This document shows, piece by piece, positions 50,728 through 64,000 of a stretch of 64,000 nt of DNA. The DNA is from Amblyomma americanum (lineage: Eukaryota > Arthropoda > Arachnida > Ixodida > Ixodidae), in the NCBI RefSeq assembly GCF_052857255.1, contig NC_135497.1, positions 112,885,308 through 112,949,307 on the forward strand. Direction: 5' to 3'. The notes beneath the pieces are model-generated. The model did no database searches and was not told the origin of the DNA. It saw only the letters and a program-made list of their open reading frames with translations. Numbering within the stretch: the first letter of the stretch is position 1; each line of letters starts with the position of its first letter. The translations under genes were made by a program, and so were the position numbers.

Positions 50728-51182
50728 CTAACGGTGAAATATTGTAAGGTACTGTTAGGGAACTATTGACAAAATGGTCCATTCTTTTCATGCATAGTAA
50801 ACCTTCCTTTTAAGATTGTCGAACGCTTGCATAGAGTAGTATAGAGTGCCACAGAAAACAAATAGGGAACTTTTTTGATGATAGTAAAATGTCAACACCA
50901 AAAAATACAGGCCTGTAGAGGGGAGATCTACTGATATATTGATTATTACAGTTGAATTCTACTATATGAAAAAATTGAGTTCACGAACTCCCAATTGAAA
51001 ATGCACAGGTCCAGAATTTATCGGCATGTGGCCCATTTCACTGTATCACAGCTAACTTCACAGGTCCAGCCCTGGCTCTTCACACGCACAGTTCGCGAGC
51101 ACCTTCCCAGTCGCTGCTGGCGAGTGGCCGTAGTATATGCCATGCTAAAATTCAATTTAGCATACAGTTTACTGTGCTACAA

Positions 51183-51351
51183 CTGAGAATGAGATGAAAA
51201 ACGTAGCGCAAAGAAACGAAGACACAGAAAGACGGACAACACACGGCGCCGTGTGTTGTCCGTCTTTCTGTGTCCTCGTTTTTTGCGCTACGTTTTTCAC
51301 CTTGAAGTTATGAACCAACAAGCCCAAGCATATAACCTTCTGAGAATGAGA
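51183..51351 (+). mobile_element. Palindromic mini-insertion with 12-bp TSD (copy B)
   Basis: Same as 655-824, one T shorter in the right arm, which now reads cgttttttgcgc. Confidence 0.75.
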
Positions 51352-52133
51352 GATTTACTGGAGGCGACGACTGCAGTGAGAAATGTTTTACGGCGACATC
51401 CTAGCAGGCAGCACCTTACTATTACTCGAACATACTTTTCAAAAGCAACTCAGGTGGGTCTTCACAAACCTTTTGGGTTGGTAGCCACATCACACTGCTT
51501 CGAGTCCTCTCGAAGGCCACCACGAACCAGTTTTCAAAAACACAGTGGAAAAGTTTTAAAACAGCGGAAACAGCACATCGACACTGAAACTGAGCCCGCG
51601 GCCAGAAGCTAGAAAAACTCATATGCGTGCTGAATGGCTGAAGTAGTGACTGAAAATGAAGAGTATTTTGATAAAATGCTTAAGACAACCAAATACAAGC
51701 CTCAGAATTTTGTTACTGAAGAGAGAAGTGCGTATGGATGTGCTGGAATTGTATGAGAGTCTAAAATGCAGTGTTGCCCACAGATAACAACAGAACCGAA
51801 GCTGTGAAAATGACAACTTTCAAACTCTACTTGCGCCCAAATTAAATGTCGCATGGCTGCCAAACTGTGCGAAAGCAATCGGGAACGATAGAAACCTACC
51901 GTACAAGTTCAATTAGAATAGGGTAACCTTCAAAAATCCACGAACATAACTGTTTCAACACATAGCGTCTGAAACACGGTTCGAAGATGCTACATGTCTA
52001 CGTATGGCCACATGTGTTGCGTGAACAAGGCGACTATTCCCAGCTTAGCACGTCAGGTTGTTAAGCGGGTGGACAAAAAAAGACTTAGGCCCGTTTGTGC
52101 AATAACAAGCAACTTGAACTTAAGGCTTAAGGG

Positions 52134-52356
52134 GTTTGAACATCACAAAACATCTAAGACTACGAGGCACGCCGCAGTGAATGGCTCTCAAAATTTCGAC
52201 CACCTGGGTTTCTTTAACGTTCACTGACATCGCACAGTAGATGGGCCTCTTGAATTTCGCCTCCATCGAAATTCGACCGCCGGGGCCGGGATCGAACCCT
52301 CGTCCTTTTGAGTCAGCAGCCAAGCGTCATAACCACTGAGCCACTGCGGCGGCCAG
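52134..52356 (-). mobile_element. Ruka-like SINE (copy B)
   Basis: Counterpart of 1606-1828. Confidence 0.85.
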
Positions 52357-52673
52357 CAACTTGAATGGTGGTTCGCCTTCTTACCACTTTCGTGTGTTTA
52401 AGTTGTTTCCATAAATACTCATTTCAGAGTGAATAAATGCGTTCAGTTAACAAGAATTGACAGTCAATTCAGAGGGGACTAGCATAAAAATTATGGCTTC
52501 GTAATTTACCTAATGAGAGTTTCTGTAAGAAGGCCAACAAGCAAGCTTTATGCAGAACAAACATCAATTTTGCAGCCGTTGGCTAGTGAAAAGGCCAAAA
52601 GAAGCAAAAACATTAACAATGTAGAAACAAGCCTCCCATGTCTAAAACATTTACATGCACTGCATGCATAGTT

Positions 52674-52774
52674 TTGACCGAGTGGTTGAGGCTCCTTGGG
52701 CTGCCGTGCCAAGGAATTCAGGTTTGATGCCTGCACTGGGCAGGTATCCACTTTTTCTTTTTCCGGGCTGCTGC
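52674..52774 (+). mobile_element. tRNA-derived SINE head, second family (copy B)
   Basis: Counterpart of 2146-2246. Confidence 0.55.
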
Positions 52775-55551
52775 TTATATCGGAAAACGAAAGAGTCACC
52801 TTATAAATAGCCTACAAAAGCCTGCAGCAACGTTAGCCTGCAACAATGGCTGAATTCATAATGACCTGCGAAAATAGCCAGAAACAATGAGTTATTGCCC
52901 ATTTATGGTTTTCATGTAAAAATCACTGACAAAAACTTTACCTTAGACCCCTTAGAGGAAATTTTGCTGCCAATGAAAATTCGATCATCTGCTGATTCTA
53001 CTACCCCGAATGAGTGCCAGAGATGAAGGCACGTTCGCGAACATTCAGTGATGCAAGCATTCTAAAATATAATGTTTGCTGAAACATTTTTTCCTACCTG
53101 TGATTAGAGAATAAACAGACATAGTTCTTCAGCATTAACATGTATATCAGTGAAGTTCATGAAGTTTAAGCCACGCTCTTGCACAACCTTTCCAGATTTA
53201 AAATCTTCATTACTCACGATAACAGTGGCCGCTATCTGGATGTGGTGCCACATCACAGCACCATGAAACATTTTGACTTCACAGCAGAACATTAAGAGTC
53301 AAGTTTCAACTCTGCATGAACGAATAATCTAGAGGAGGAGGAAGAAGATAAACAACATTATTTAGTCGCCTGCAGAACGACACGATGACTGAATGGCGCC
53401 GTGGCGCAGGCCCTGACGTCTTCTCAGCGGGTGGTCTCTAATCAACTCGAGCGCGTGTTACTACCGCGGTCGGTCGCCCTAAAGGGCAACGTTCCATCGG
53501 ACTCGCTCGGCCTTTGTATTTAAAGAGAAATGATCAACATCTCTCTGCACATTTTCGCCTGCCTCTACCCAAGGGGTATTTCAGCAGAGTGCGACGTCAA
53601 CTGTTGTGAGCCCCGCCATCCAGCTTACCCATGCGATGCTGCCAATAATTCCGATTGTTTAGAATTATGGTATGTAAATGTTCTAAAAAAACACACTGGC
53701 ATAGCAAGCAAGTGTGTTGTCGCACTTGTGCAGCCTTGCAAACAGAGTTAAATCTTTAGGCTCACAAACTGCAGTCCGCTCTAAGAGCTGGTCGTATCTT
53801 TGCAAGATTTCCGACCCTCAATCGGTAAACCTTGCTGTATAGTAGGCTCTAATGCCTTCCCACTTGCCGACTAACCTGGTTAAGCTTGGTTAACTGCTGC
53901 TCTCTTGCAGGGAAGGGTTGCAATACCATGCGTACCACTAAATGACTGGAAGCCCATCTTGGCAATAATATGGCACAGCTGCAGTTCAGGTTCTGGGTTC
54001 ATGGCAAGGTGCCGGTGAGTGCTGTCTCAAAAAAATCAAGTAGCAGGCTTGGTCACAGAGGTGCTTAGCAGGAGCTGCATCGCCGACTGGCTAGTAGTTG
54101 ACTGTTCATCCTCACTCTGATTGACGATTTACAATGTCCATAGACCCTGACACCAACAGGCATACCATTAAAGGGGCTCTGAAAGGGGCTCTGATAAAGT
54201 TGCATTATGCCTCAAATGTTAAAGAACGCTGCTTCACGAGTAGTGTCCAAGAAGAATTTTTTAATGCGCTTTGTAGAAACAGAGTTATCTGTAGTCAAAA
54301 ATTGAATTTGTCCTCTTCGCGCCTTTTTTTCTCCTCTCGTCACTTTTTGCACATTGGAAGGTCGGTGCTCCTCCGCCGGCTCCACCTCCGGGGGAGAGCT
54401 CTCTGACCCACCGGAACTACACGGCTTATTATCCGCGGCCTTGGTAGATGCCTGACGTCGGAAGGAATCTAACCAATAGCCATCACTCAACTTGTATACA
54501 AATATGCGAGCGACGGAGGAGGGTCAGAACATGAAAAAGTCGCGAGGAAGGGTTCGCCATCTTTCGCGCGTGATTGTGAGATCTCTGCTGCATGAAGGAG
54601 CGTATAATTTGGCTCAGGCGTTCTTGACAAAACAATGCAGTGATTGAGCAAGTTGGTGTCCTCTACTCGTAAGGTGTTTCAGAGCACCTTAAGGCTATAG
54701 AGAATATTTGGGTAAAGCCGAGTTGGCCTTTGGGCAACCACATACGCTTTTATGTTCTTTGTATAGCAGCTGGTTCACTGGACCAGTATTATCCGGCGTG
54801 CCAGCTGCACCAAGTTTATGTCATTGCATGTTGAACATGGACTGTATTAGGCCACGTAGCACATAGTTACATCCCATTAACTTGCACTGTTAAACTACAC
54901 ACTGTTAACCTACAGCCTGTGTTGTAACAAAACATGAAAAACATCTGTAGTTCATTCCACAGAGCTGTCCAGTCCGTAAATTACCCACTGTTCATGCAGC
55001 AGAGAGGCCTCCGTGTCACAAACTAAACAGTGCAACTGCCACGCCACAGCAAGAGATGTGAAAGGCCCCTGAGCAGCAATTAACTCACCTTCACCTTCAG
55101 TTTAGCATCAAATCTTAATCTTTTCAAGGCCACTGTGGCATACATCTCCCGCAAAGACAGTGCTAAATGTATGTTGTTGCATACCAAGCCCTGCACATGT
55201 GCAGCACCAAGAATGCGTATTCACATACCACATTTTTATATTTTCCTGTACGTCATGTTTTTTTTAATTTTACATCTGTGAGTCATATAGTACAATGAAA
55301 AAGCATGCACTGCCACACGGCATCTTTTGGCATGACCAGTAACTAATCTGAAGAGAAAACCAATGCCTCCAACCCCAGTACACCTCTGCCCTCCACATCC
55401 AGACACCAGAAGACTCCATGGAACCCAGTGACGAAGCCAAGTGCATCTCAGTGCCCTGCTGAACTTTTTCAGAGTGTGGCGTCCTAACCTTTTTCGAATC
55501 AAATTGCCCACACAACCATTCACTGTTCTTTCTTACTGAATGTGATGGCGG

Positions 55552-55766
55552 CTCGCGGTGGGGTGGCTCTGGTGTTAGCGCGTTACGCTACCTAGCCGGA
55601 GTACTTGGGTTTGAACCCAACTGCGGTGGCCGCGTTTCGATGGAGGCGAAACGCAAAAGGCGCACATGTGATGTGCGATGTAAGTGCACATTAAAGATTC
55701 CCAGGTGGTCGAAATTATTCTGGAGTACTCCACTGCAGCACCCATATCTCTTCTTTCACTCCCACC
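55552..55766 (+). mobile_element. Ruka-like SINE, plus orientation (copy B)
   Basis: Counterpart of 5024-5238. Confidence 0.9.
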
Positions 55767-57149
55767 TTCCTTCCCTGATGCGCATTTGAGGTGTCAAACA
55801 TGAAGCAGGACAGTTACTGCACCATTTCCTATTCTCAAAAACCACTTTTTTTGAAACCGCCTGAGAATGTTTGCTGGAGAATGTGTGGTGGAGAATAGGA
55901 TCCGGGAAGCAGGAAGACTGTATGACGAGAGCAATATTATCAGGACTGGCGTAATTCAAACCGTGCAGATGCAGACCTGCAAGAGCTCCCCAGCTGATAA
56001 AGCCAACCAAAAAGAAAAAGCACACCAGAGAAATAAAGCACCCTGGCCAGTGCTCGAGTATTGTCTGCACATGGCAGCTGCCGCAAGTGTATCACACTCT
56101 CCGACGAAGAGCCCTCAGTGTTTTTATAGCACTTTCCGAATGAGCAGGTGTGTATTATAAAATAGTGATATTTGTGTGAGACTTTTTGTGTAAAACTGCC
56201 ATTTGCAGGGGGTGAAACTTACAGACTGAAAAATACTGAAAGCCAGGTAGCGTCGCCCTTCCTTGATGTCTAATTTTGTTGTGTCATTTTTCAGGCAGAG
56301 ATGGTGTGAATGCTCACGTCAGAGGATTACACAGTGTTATCTTGGTGGAGCACAGCCTCGGCTGGCATCTGTGCGTCCACCAAGAAGGAAAGCTATTACA
56401 TGCATGGGTAATTCTTGAACTGTTACAGCTCTCCTAATACAGCCCAACACAGGAGGACATTTCATCGCTAAATGACTGACATCCGTCACAATCAAATCAG
56501 CTAAGAATAAATCCCCGAAAAACAATGGTCATGCTTTTCCGAGCTTAAAAATAAAGGATTCCCAAGAGAGCGCTCAATTTTAGGCAGCGGATAGGACATA
56601 AAAGTTGTTGAGCAGCACACCATTCTTGAAGCTACGTTCTCTTATTTAACCTGAGATTTACATGCCGAGAAAATATATCTGAAACTCGTTTGTAACTTGA
56701 GCTGTATCGCTAACCCACACGCTTCTTCCAAAAAATAAAACGGATATATCCGACGTTGTTTGCTTAGTAAATTATTACAATCTTGTGTGGCTGACCATCA
56801 ATTTAAACAAAATTTAAGTTTTACAGAATCAGGCTAGTCATCAATGATTGAAACAAAAGCTGCACTTTCCACCCAGGCTTCACACGCCTGACGTCATACC
56901 ATGTGACTCCACCACCAGCGCCGAGCATCCACCGTACGACGTGACATGAACACGTGATTAGCCGTATACAGAGAGAAGCTCGCCACGCTCGCTTCAGTCC
57001 GAGCTTTTGCTCCGGTCTTTTGCTTGTTTCATTAGGTACAACCGATTTAAATCCCATCAATTTTCCGATGCGTAAAGCCCGAGCAAGATCTTGCTATGTT
57101 TCTAGGTTTGTGACAAGAGCATAGATTAATAAATAAAGTATAAAGTAAA

Positions 57150-57240
57150 CATTGTCATGACTGGGATTCGAACCCGTGGCACCATGAACAGATCAGCTTC
57201 GCTGACCAGTGCACGATAGCATTATGCTACCAACGCAGCC
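57150..57240 (-). mobile_element. tRNA-like SINE head (copy B)
   Basis: Counterpart of 6622-6712. Confidence 0.6.
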
Positions 57241-57574
57241 GAACACGCCTTGCGTTAATCTGCACCACACACGCGCGCTGTGCATAACACAATGACATCT
57301 TGATCAACTTCCATCAGCTTAACCTCGAACAGACCTTTACGCGATTCTAATTTTGTTGCCAGACGTGCCGACGGTCCAACAAAGAAACACCATGAGCCTG
57401 CCAGGCTAAGCAAATTGTTTCGCATTTTAGCTGTGTTAAAACCCTGACATTTCTAGTTGTGATGCTGATCTCCTACCCTACTTTTTTCAGCTGAATAAAA
57501 TTCTTCGAATAAACCATTTTTATGAGAAAAAATTTTTCAACTCAATCATCCATCTGCTTTAAACAAGCTTTACA

Positions 57575-57743
57575 GTTTCTAGACGTTAAACATCCCAAAG
57601 AGACTATGGCCATGAGCTGCCGTATGGAGGGCAGTACACGGCCATCTAGCATTTCATCTCGATTGAAATGTGATTGGTGCTGTCAGAATCGAGTCCGCGT
57701 CTTTTGGGTCAGTAGCCTAGCGCCATAACCACCGTGGCATGCC
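57575..57743 (-). mobile_element. Diverged Ruka-like SINE (copy B)
   Basis: Counterpart of 7047-7215. Confidence 0.7.
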
Positions 57744-58612
57744 AATATTTCACATTTTTGCGAGCAAAGAATGCGAAGGAACCTTCAGAGACAATGATGC
57801 CCTTGATGCAAGTGCAATGCATGGCTTATTGTCATGTAGTGGTGAAGGCAATCCAGGCATTGAGGACGACGGTGAAAGAAAGCCTCTAAAAGAAACTGTT
57901 ATTCGGCTGACCTGCGCCCACAATTAACTGAATGGTTCGTCGGTGGAGAAAGCAGCTAGTATGCTCAGTGGTCGTCGGTGCGCCCGCAGCTCTTGGTCGT
58001 GCTGAATTTAAACCTGATAGGGAACATTCGAGATATGACGTGCAAAGTTACCACAACAGTCTTGAACAACGCAGATTTGGCTCTGGCTGGATGCGATCGA
58101 TCAAGATGAATCGGGTCACGTTTTGCATCACAAAGGGATAAAGCCGCCTGCCGGCAGATTTGAAGAACAAACATTGAGTACAATATATTTATGCGTGGCT
58201 GTCGTGGACCAGGCTCTGAGAACCAGCTCTTTTTGGCTGATCCGAATTGAGGAAGATTGCCCTCTAATCCCTCATATACATCCCGTTACCTCTATACATT
58301 TCCTTTCTCACCACGGACAACTACCTCTTGAAAGTTGTAGTGCCATTATATGCGCATGCATGTGTATGCACAGGCACTGCAGATTATTACAGGAAAGCAC
58401 TACTGTGAAGGACAAATCAGCTTTTATTCAGCAAATTAGAGTATCACCATACATCCCGAACCCTGCTTCAAAAAGAGTTTCATAATCAGCCTCATTCATT
58501 TTCCAGCTTGTTATTAAGATGTTCAACTGGGTTATCGTAATACACTGAAATTTAAACACATCACTTGCGTATCTCACTGATGAAGAATGGCGTGACAGTA
58601 GATTAGTGTGTT

Positions 58613-58752
58613 TTAACTTTTACGTGCCAAAAACTGCCGTTCGCTGTGACATAATACAGCAGAAGGCCAATATTTCAAATATTGGCGTTTCTTTAGTGAG
58701 CACCAAAATCTCAGCAAAAAGGTGGATTTGCATTTCGCCCCTGTTGAAATGG
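58613..58752 (-). mobile_element. SINE body fragment (copy B)
   Basis: Counterpart of 8085-8224. Confidence 0.6.
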
Positions 58753-58964
58753 AGCAGCAATGGCCGAAGATGAACCAAGATCTTGTGTGCTGAGAAGCCA
58801 AATGCTATGGCCACTGCGCTGCTGTGTAAGGTGCACAAGGTGCACAACAGAAGCAAAGATGCACACAAAACAAGGCTGTAATACAGTCTCCTTTACATTC
58901 ACCCAATCCCCAGGTACAAAGAAAAAAGATTGCAAGTTGAAAAAAAAAATGGTTGATACACTTA

Positions 58965-59144
<180 letters not shown>

Positions 59145-59712
59145 TCAAGAGCATGGCAACCGTGCCCTGTTGTTTTGCACAGCACCGCTATATATGTCGT
59201 GGTGGTTTTATTAGTGGCTCCAGAATGGTCTCTTTGTCAATGGTATATCTTCAACCTTCAACACTTAACGTTGCTCAAATGCTGTTGCCGTCTAAATATA
59301 CTACAAGAGGTATGAAGTATGTGACCAAGCAGCATGGCTAGCAGCACTAGTGGACTGCACGAGGGAACAAGCCACCAGAACTGATGTGCTTCTTCGATGG
59401 CTGACTTTGGAACTGTAAGCGGTCTTGTGATTCATGTTAAAATCTAGCATACATTTTCTGCCAATAACATTTGTGAAAACACCACTCACTTGGCTTTTTC
59501 CGGAGAGGGTGGATGATGGCCATTAGCTGCATAAAACGGCAGCAAGTGGCCTCAATATACTACCGTACTCTGTGCACTACAGACACAGACACCAAAAGTC
59601 TAAAAAAGGCCTGGAACACTACAGATGAAATAACAGTTCAGTTCTTGTCAAAGTACCCCAAGTCATAATGTAGGTGACATACATTGTACTTAAGAACAAA
59701 CTGGCCTCTCGC

Positions 59713-59814
59713 TTTTTGCCTAAATCGATATTTGACCGCTGTGACCGGGATCGAACATGCGTCTTTCGCTTCAGCAGCCGAGCACCATAACCACTAAGCC
59801 TCTGCGGCGGCTTG
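59713..59814 (-). mobile_element. Ruka-like SINE head (copy B)
   Basis: Counterpart of 9185-9286. Confidence 0.7.
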
Positions 59815-61155
59815 GTGAACACGTCTCTGGACCGTTAAGCCCCTAGTGAAAGCAAGACGAGTAAATCCTTTAAATCAAATTTTGTTTCAAGTGCTGGCAC
59901 TGCGATTTTCCGCCTCATATACACACCAATGGAATGCTAGCCTGACTGACAAAGCTTTATCATGATGAAATAATAGAATTATATGCATTCGCACATATAT
60001 TTGTCAACTTAACCAGATTAGTGGTGTGACATTTTTCAGAATTGTTTTTGAAGGCTGAGTTTTCTCAGAATTTCTAATTACCAATTGGCATCTACTATCA
60101 CACTTAGCTAGAAGCTGCCAACAGCAGCTTAAAACTACCATCTCATGCTGCGTAGCACAACCAAGTCTACCAGGATCACGATGAGTACCTAAAAAAAATT
60201 CCTACACGCAGTATGAGCAAAACAATACATAAAAAGCTGTCGTAAACCATTCTCCCCGTTAACATTCAGCAAAAGCATTGCTTGTGAGGTCGCTGCCGAA
60301 ACTCGCGAAGAAAAATAGGCAGGTGCACATATTTAAATTGAATCTTATCTCCAGGGAAAGGGAGCACAAAGCCAATGTATGCCAGTGCTCATAAGGTAGG
60401 CACCCGATGGCAGTGTAGTTTGAAACAACTATCTCCCGCACATGAGGCAGGGTATTGCATGGGGTTACCCGAGGAGGCAAATGCGCACTCAACCCTGCTT
60501 ATTTTTATTTCTCGCTGGCCTTTGCCCTGATCCTACGTATTGTAGTCACTCCCTGATCTCATGCCCTTATGTTTCTCATCCGTCAGTAGTGAAGCTGCGG
60601 CTCATTTGACCTTCACAGTTATGACTGTGTTCCAAAACAATAAGGCTACGGAAGCCAATTATGGCGCATAGTTGACAAGCTCAGAAAATATGCACAAGTT
60701 GTGCAAAAGGTGATTATAAAGGGCTCAAGAACAATCTGACCCAGAGTCTCCTCCAACGTATACCAAAATCTTGCATACAGCTGGTTCAACATCAAGCCTC
60801 AACCGCCGTTGGAAAGGCAATTTATGTTTATATCTTTAGAATTTATCACATCCAGTGATGTTGCACAGCAGTGCAAGTGGTTAACACAAAGCAGAGCCTC
60901 GTTTGTTGTGGGTGCAGTGTACAGCTCTAAACAGAGAGGGCACCACATAAACGGCCAAGCTAGGCTAAGCCCTGGCAAGTCTGTCGCCATAAAAACTGAA
61001 ACAAGAGGCAAGTGGCACAACAGTCAGCGAGTACCAATACTGAGCATGTATGGAAGTATAAATTCTAAGGAAAGCTGTTCAGTATAACAGCACTGTGTCT
61101 CACTGGGATCACCTAGAAGAGATCACAGTGGTGCAGAAGCAGGCAGGGTGCTTAC

Positions 61156-61294
61156 TGTGGCAGCTCTCTGGTCGGTGAATCTCCCTTCTCTGGTGAGATG
61201 ACGGTACAGCTCCCCCTGGGGCGCATACTCGAGAATGAGGTATACCCGGGATTCGTCGTGGAACCAGTTGTAGAGGCATAAGATGTTTGGGTGC
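61156..61294 (-). CDS. AURK: Aurora-family kinase exon: hinge and alphaD/alphaE region (copy B)
   Basis: Sequence-identical to 10628-10766. The preceding exons (alphaC, glycine loop) of this copy would lie beyond the right edge; whether they exist decides if the gene is complete. Confidence 0.93.
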
Positions 61295-61658
61295 CTGCAT
61301 GAGGGACACCATTTTTCACCAGTTGCTTACCTCTGCAGCTACATACAGTTGTAGCTAGGAAACCTGGGTGTGGCCCTTCCTTGCGTTAAATTCAGTTTAG
61401 GAGCAGATATGAACCAATTTTAAAGAAAAATTTTTATTTGCTGCAACATTAAGCAGGTTAAATACAACGGTGCAGTTTGGTGCGAAAAGCCTGGCAATCC
61501 CATGGCTGGCCTTATGAGTAGTACTAATGAGGAAATTTCAGATACCTTTCAAAAAGAGTGCACCATACTCTCCAAATGAATTAAAAGGCCAAACTTTTTT
61601 CTTCCGAGAATACCGAAAGCCCGAGACCGTACAATACAAGAATCTGAGCGCATTCGAA

Positions 61659-61983
61659 GCACTTTGGCAGTAGCGGCAGAGCGGGGCGGACGTCGAATAA
61701 TCCGTTCTTCGCTGTGTTTTACAGTCGCAGATGCTGCAGTGTTTCCGCGGTGCTTCGGACAAGAATCTCACCGTGGCCTGTTTTCCTTGGGAAGGCTGAA
61801 CTCAAGCACTGTTTTTAAGCGTCGTTTCCATATCAGCAAGACGGAGCCAATCAACGGGAGCCGACGGCTGTGACGAAAGCTGCGGAAACTTTTGCAACTA
61901 GGGGCGTAGTTCGCCATGCACTTTGGCCGCAGCGGCAGAGCGGGGCGGACGTCGAATAATCCGTTCTTCGCTGTGTTGTACAG
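61659..61983 (+). promoter_or_regulatory. Repeated leader units of CR1/L2 element (copy B)
   Basis: Counterpart of 11131-11455. Confidence 0.5.
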
Positions 61984-62007
61984 GTTGGTCAAACCTGCTA
62001 GTCGATA

Positions 62008-62922
62008 TTGGTCACCATGACTCGGGGTTGCAAATGTCGCGAAAAACTAAAGAATGACGATAACGCCATCACATGCAGTGAGTGTGAATTTTGTTTTCAT
62101 GGCGCGATATGTTCAGGCATGAGTGAAACGACATTTGTTTCAAAACGTTGGTCGGCTAAGAAGGTTTGGAATTGTGAAGCGTGTAAACGTTCGACTGGAG
62201 GCAAGGGTGACGCCTCAAACGGTGACTCGAATACGGATGCCGACCTTAAAGTACTTATTGTGGAAATGAACAGGAAATTGACTTCCCTTCTCCCTCTCAC
62301 CGAAAAGCTAGATGCAGTAGAGAGCTCAATCCAGATGCTACATGAAGAGTTTGCCACTATAAAATAGCGCCTTGATACGCAGGATAAGGAAATCAAAGGA
62401 ATTAAAGGCAGAATTGATAAGCTCGGGAGAGATGCTGGCTCAAAAGATATAACTCAGTTACAACTCAGTGTCCATGACTTAGAATGGCGCAGCAGGCGCT
62501 TGAACATCGAGATTCATGGCATTGCTGGGGCGGAAGGAGAGGACCTCTTGTCAAAAGTCAACAAAGTGGCGGACAAGATTGGCATGAACCATCTCACTGA
62601 GGTGGACACCCTCGCACTTCATATGATGTCGGCGAAACCAGGCGAGACAAAAGCTGTGATTGCCCGTTTTGTAAGGCAGAATCTTCGAGACGCTTTACTG
62701 CAGAAACGGGTGGTTCTTAGGGAAAAATACGACTCAGTGTACATCGCAGAAAACATGACCAACTGTTCCAGAGTATTGTTGCAAGCCACAAAAGAGTGGG
62801 CTAAACAGGCTGGCTTTGCATATGTGTGGCATGTCAATGGCAAAATTTTGGTGCGTAGAAAGAGTGGCGATGGCGCTAAGGTTATCAAGAGCATGAGTGA
62901 CCTCTCCACACTTCGTAGCTAA
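62008..62922 (+). pseudogene. Non-LTR ORF1 with PHD-like finger, one in-frame stop (copy B)
   Basis: Same as 11480-12394, with the identical TAG at 62365-62367, so the stop arose before the duplication. Confidence 0.75.
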
Positions 62923-62966
62923 ATGCCTTTTTCGTGTAGTCGGGAACCCGTGACCCTTATCTTGAA

Positions 62967-64000
62967 ATGGCGCACCTAGGGCACGTTACCTTAGAAGAAC
63001 TCTTAAAAGAGCTTGGTGGTCAGACACATGGTTACCTTCGTTGTTTTCACTTAAATGCACAGTCTGTGTTCAACAAGGTTGCGGAACTAGAATCCTTGTC
63101 AAAAAAGCTTGAGAATTGTTTTGATGTTCTGATGAAAACAGAAATATGGCAATCAAGCAGTTGTGACACTTTTGACCTTCCTGATATGCCAACTTTTTCT
63201 GTTAATAGAACCTCTCGTCGCGGTGGTGGTGTGTCTGTGCTAGTAAGCTCTCTTGTACAGCCTGTCTTGCTTTCAGAATTTTCTTGTGTCAGATAGTTTT
63301 GAGATTATTTGTCTGCAAGTGAAAGATGCTGTATTTGCAACTTGTTCTCGCATCCGGATGGTTCTCTCCTTGATTTTTTGTGTTTTTAGATAATTTATTG
63401 TCATTTGTTAACCAAAACAGATACAATGTGATACTTGCCGGTGATTTTAACGTTGATATGAGTAGCAATAGTACGAAGAAAACATATTTTGAAAATGTAT
63501 TGCTATCTAATGGCTGTATAAACCATATTACTTCTCCCACACGACTAACGACGTCCATGTAAACAATTCTTGACTTAGTAATAAGAAATTATGATGCTAA
63601 CCTTGTCAGTTCCAGTGTTCTCACTTACCCTATTAGTGATCACTTGCGTGTGTTTTGTAGCATAAAATTTAGTACTCGGAGAAACTCTCACCATAAAGTG
63701 TTTAATCTTTTAGAGCCTGTTACACCTACCCTCTTAGAAGCTTTTTATCATGAGTTAGAAACGGTTTGCTGGGACAACGTTCTTCAGGCATCAAATGCGA
63801 ACACAACTTATGATGCCTTTTTGAGTTTGTTTCTTTCGGTATACCAACGTCACTTCGTTTTCAAACGCTATACGGGTAAAAAGAGATGTCGAAAACCAAG
63901 GGTGACAAAGTACCTATTGAAGAAGATAGAAAAGAAAGAACGTCTGTTTAAAACATTTATGCGAACTCGTACAGCATCTGATCTCGCTACGTTCAAAAAA
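62967..64000 (+). pseudogene. Non-LTR ORF2, endonuclease part (copy B, cut by window edge)
   Basis: Same as the 5' part of 12439-15255, including the frameshift after the RRGGGV segment and the GDFN motif. RT lies beyond the window. Confidence 0.8.

Overview
This window is repeat-rich animal DNA, most likely from a hard tick (Ixodidae). The evidence is (i) several tRNA-derived SINEs of the tick Ruka type, with RNA polymerase III A and B boxes and a body rich in 'ggtggtcgaaatt'-like motifs, (ii) CR1/L2-type non-LTR elements, Penelope-like elements (PLEs) and a Ty3/gypsy-type LTR element, and (iii) one intron-rich host gene on the minus strand. No bacterial-style operon, CRISPR array or functional tRNA/rRNA gene is visible. 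Species is not determinable from the sequence alone.

Host gene. Six minus-strand exons encode an Aurora-family mitotic Ser/Thr kinase (AURKB-like by its PPFES and ETYRRI motifs). All five splice junctions are in phase. The exons are spread over two copies of the locus. Left copy: 21839-21956, 16731-16810, 10628-10766 and 8438-8586, with the C-lobe expected beyond the left edge. Right copy: 61156-61294, 58966-59114, 48855-49086 and 46247-46351 (with stop codon), with the N-lobe expected beyond the right edge. The two copies overlap in a direct repeat: 1-13472 equals 50529-64000 at a constant offset of 50,528 bp, with only about three differences seen. This is either a very young tandem duplication or an assembly duplication.

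Layout, left to right. 1-13.5 kb: first copy of the direct repeat, with kinase introns, SINEs, a 12-bp-TSD palindromic mini-insertion (655-824), two kinase exons and the start of a CR1/L2 element. 11.1-15.8 kb: that CR1/L2 element (plus strand, PHD-type ORF1, broken ORF2, expanded TATG tail). 16-22 kb: kinase exons, and the left arm (17761-21957) of a diverged large inverted repeat. 22-29.6 kb: loop of the inverted repeat, holding a decayed LTR retrotransposon (about 23.6-27.5 kb, minus strand) whose pol order is protease-integrase-RT-RNase H. 29.6-33.7 kb: right arm of the inverted repeat, carrying a dead inverted copy of the kinase N-lobe exon. 33.7-34.6 kb: a pure (TG)n tract of about 930 bp. 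34.6-37.5 kb: fragments of non-LTR elements. 37.5-45.4 kb: a minus-strand CR1/L2 element with a 700-codon RT frame, split by a PLE palindrome (40.15-44.59 kb) with a 14-bp target-site duplication. 45.4-50.5 kb: last two kinase exons, an (AC)n tract, a tRNA-like SINE and an unexplained 126-codon open frame. 50.5-64 kb: second copy of the direct repeat.

The most unusual observation is that two independent insertions, a full PLE pair and a 146-bp non-coding unit, share one architecture: a palindrome flush with the left target-site duplication, then an asymmetric right tail containing 'tatgaaccaac..gcccaag', then the right target-site duplication. This suggests PLE-driven mobilisation of palindromic units, including non-coding miniature ones.
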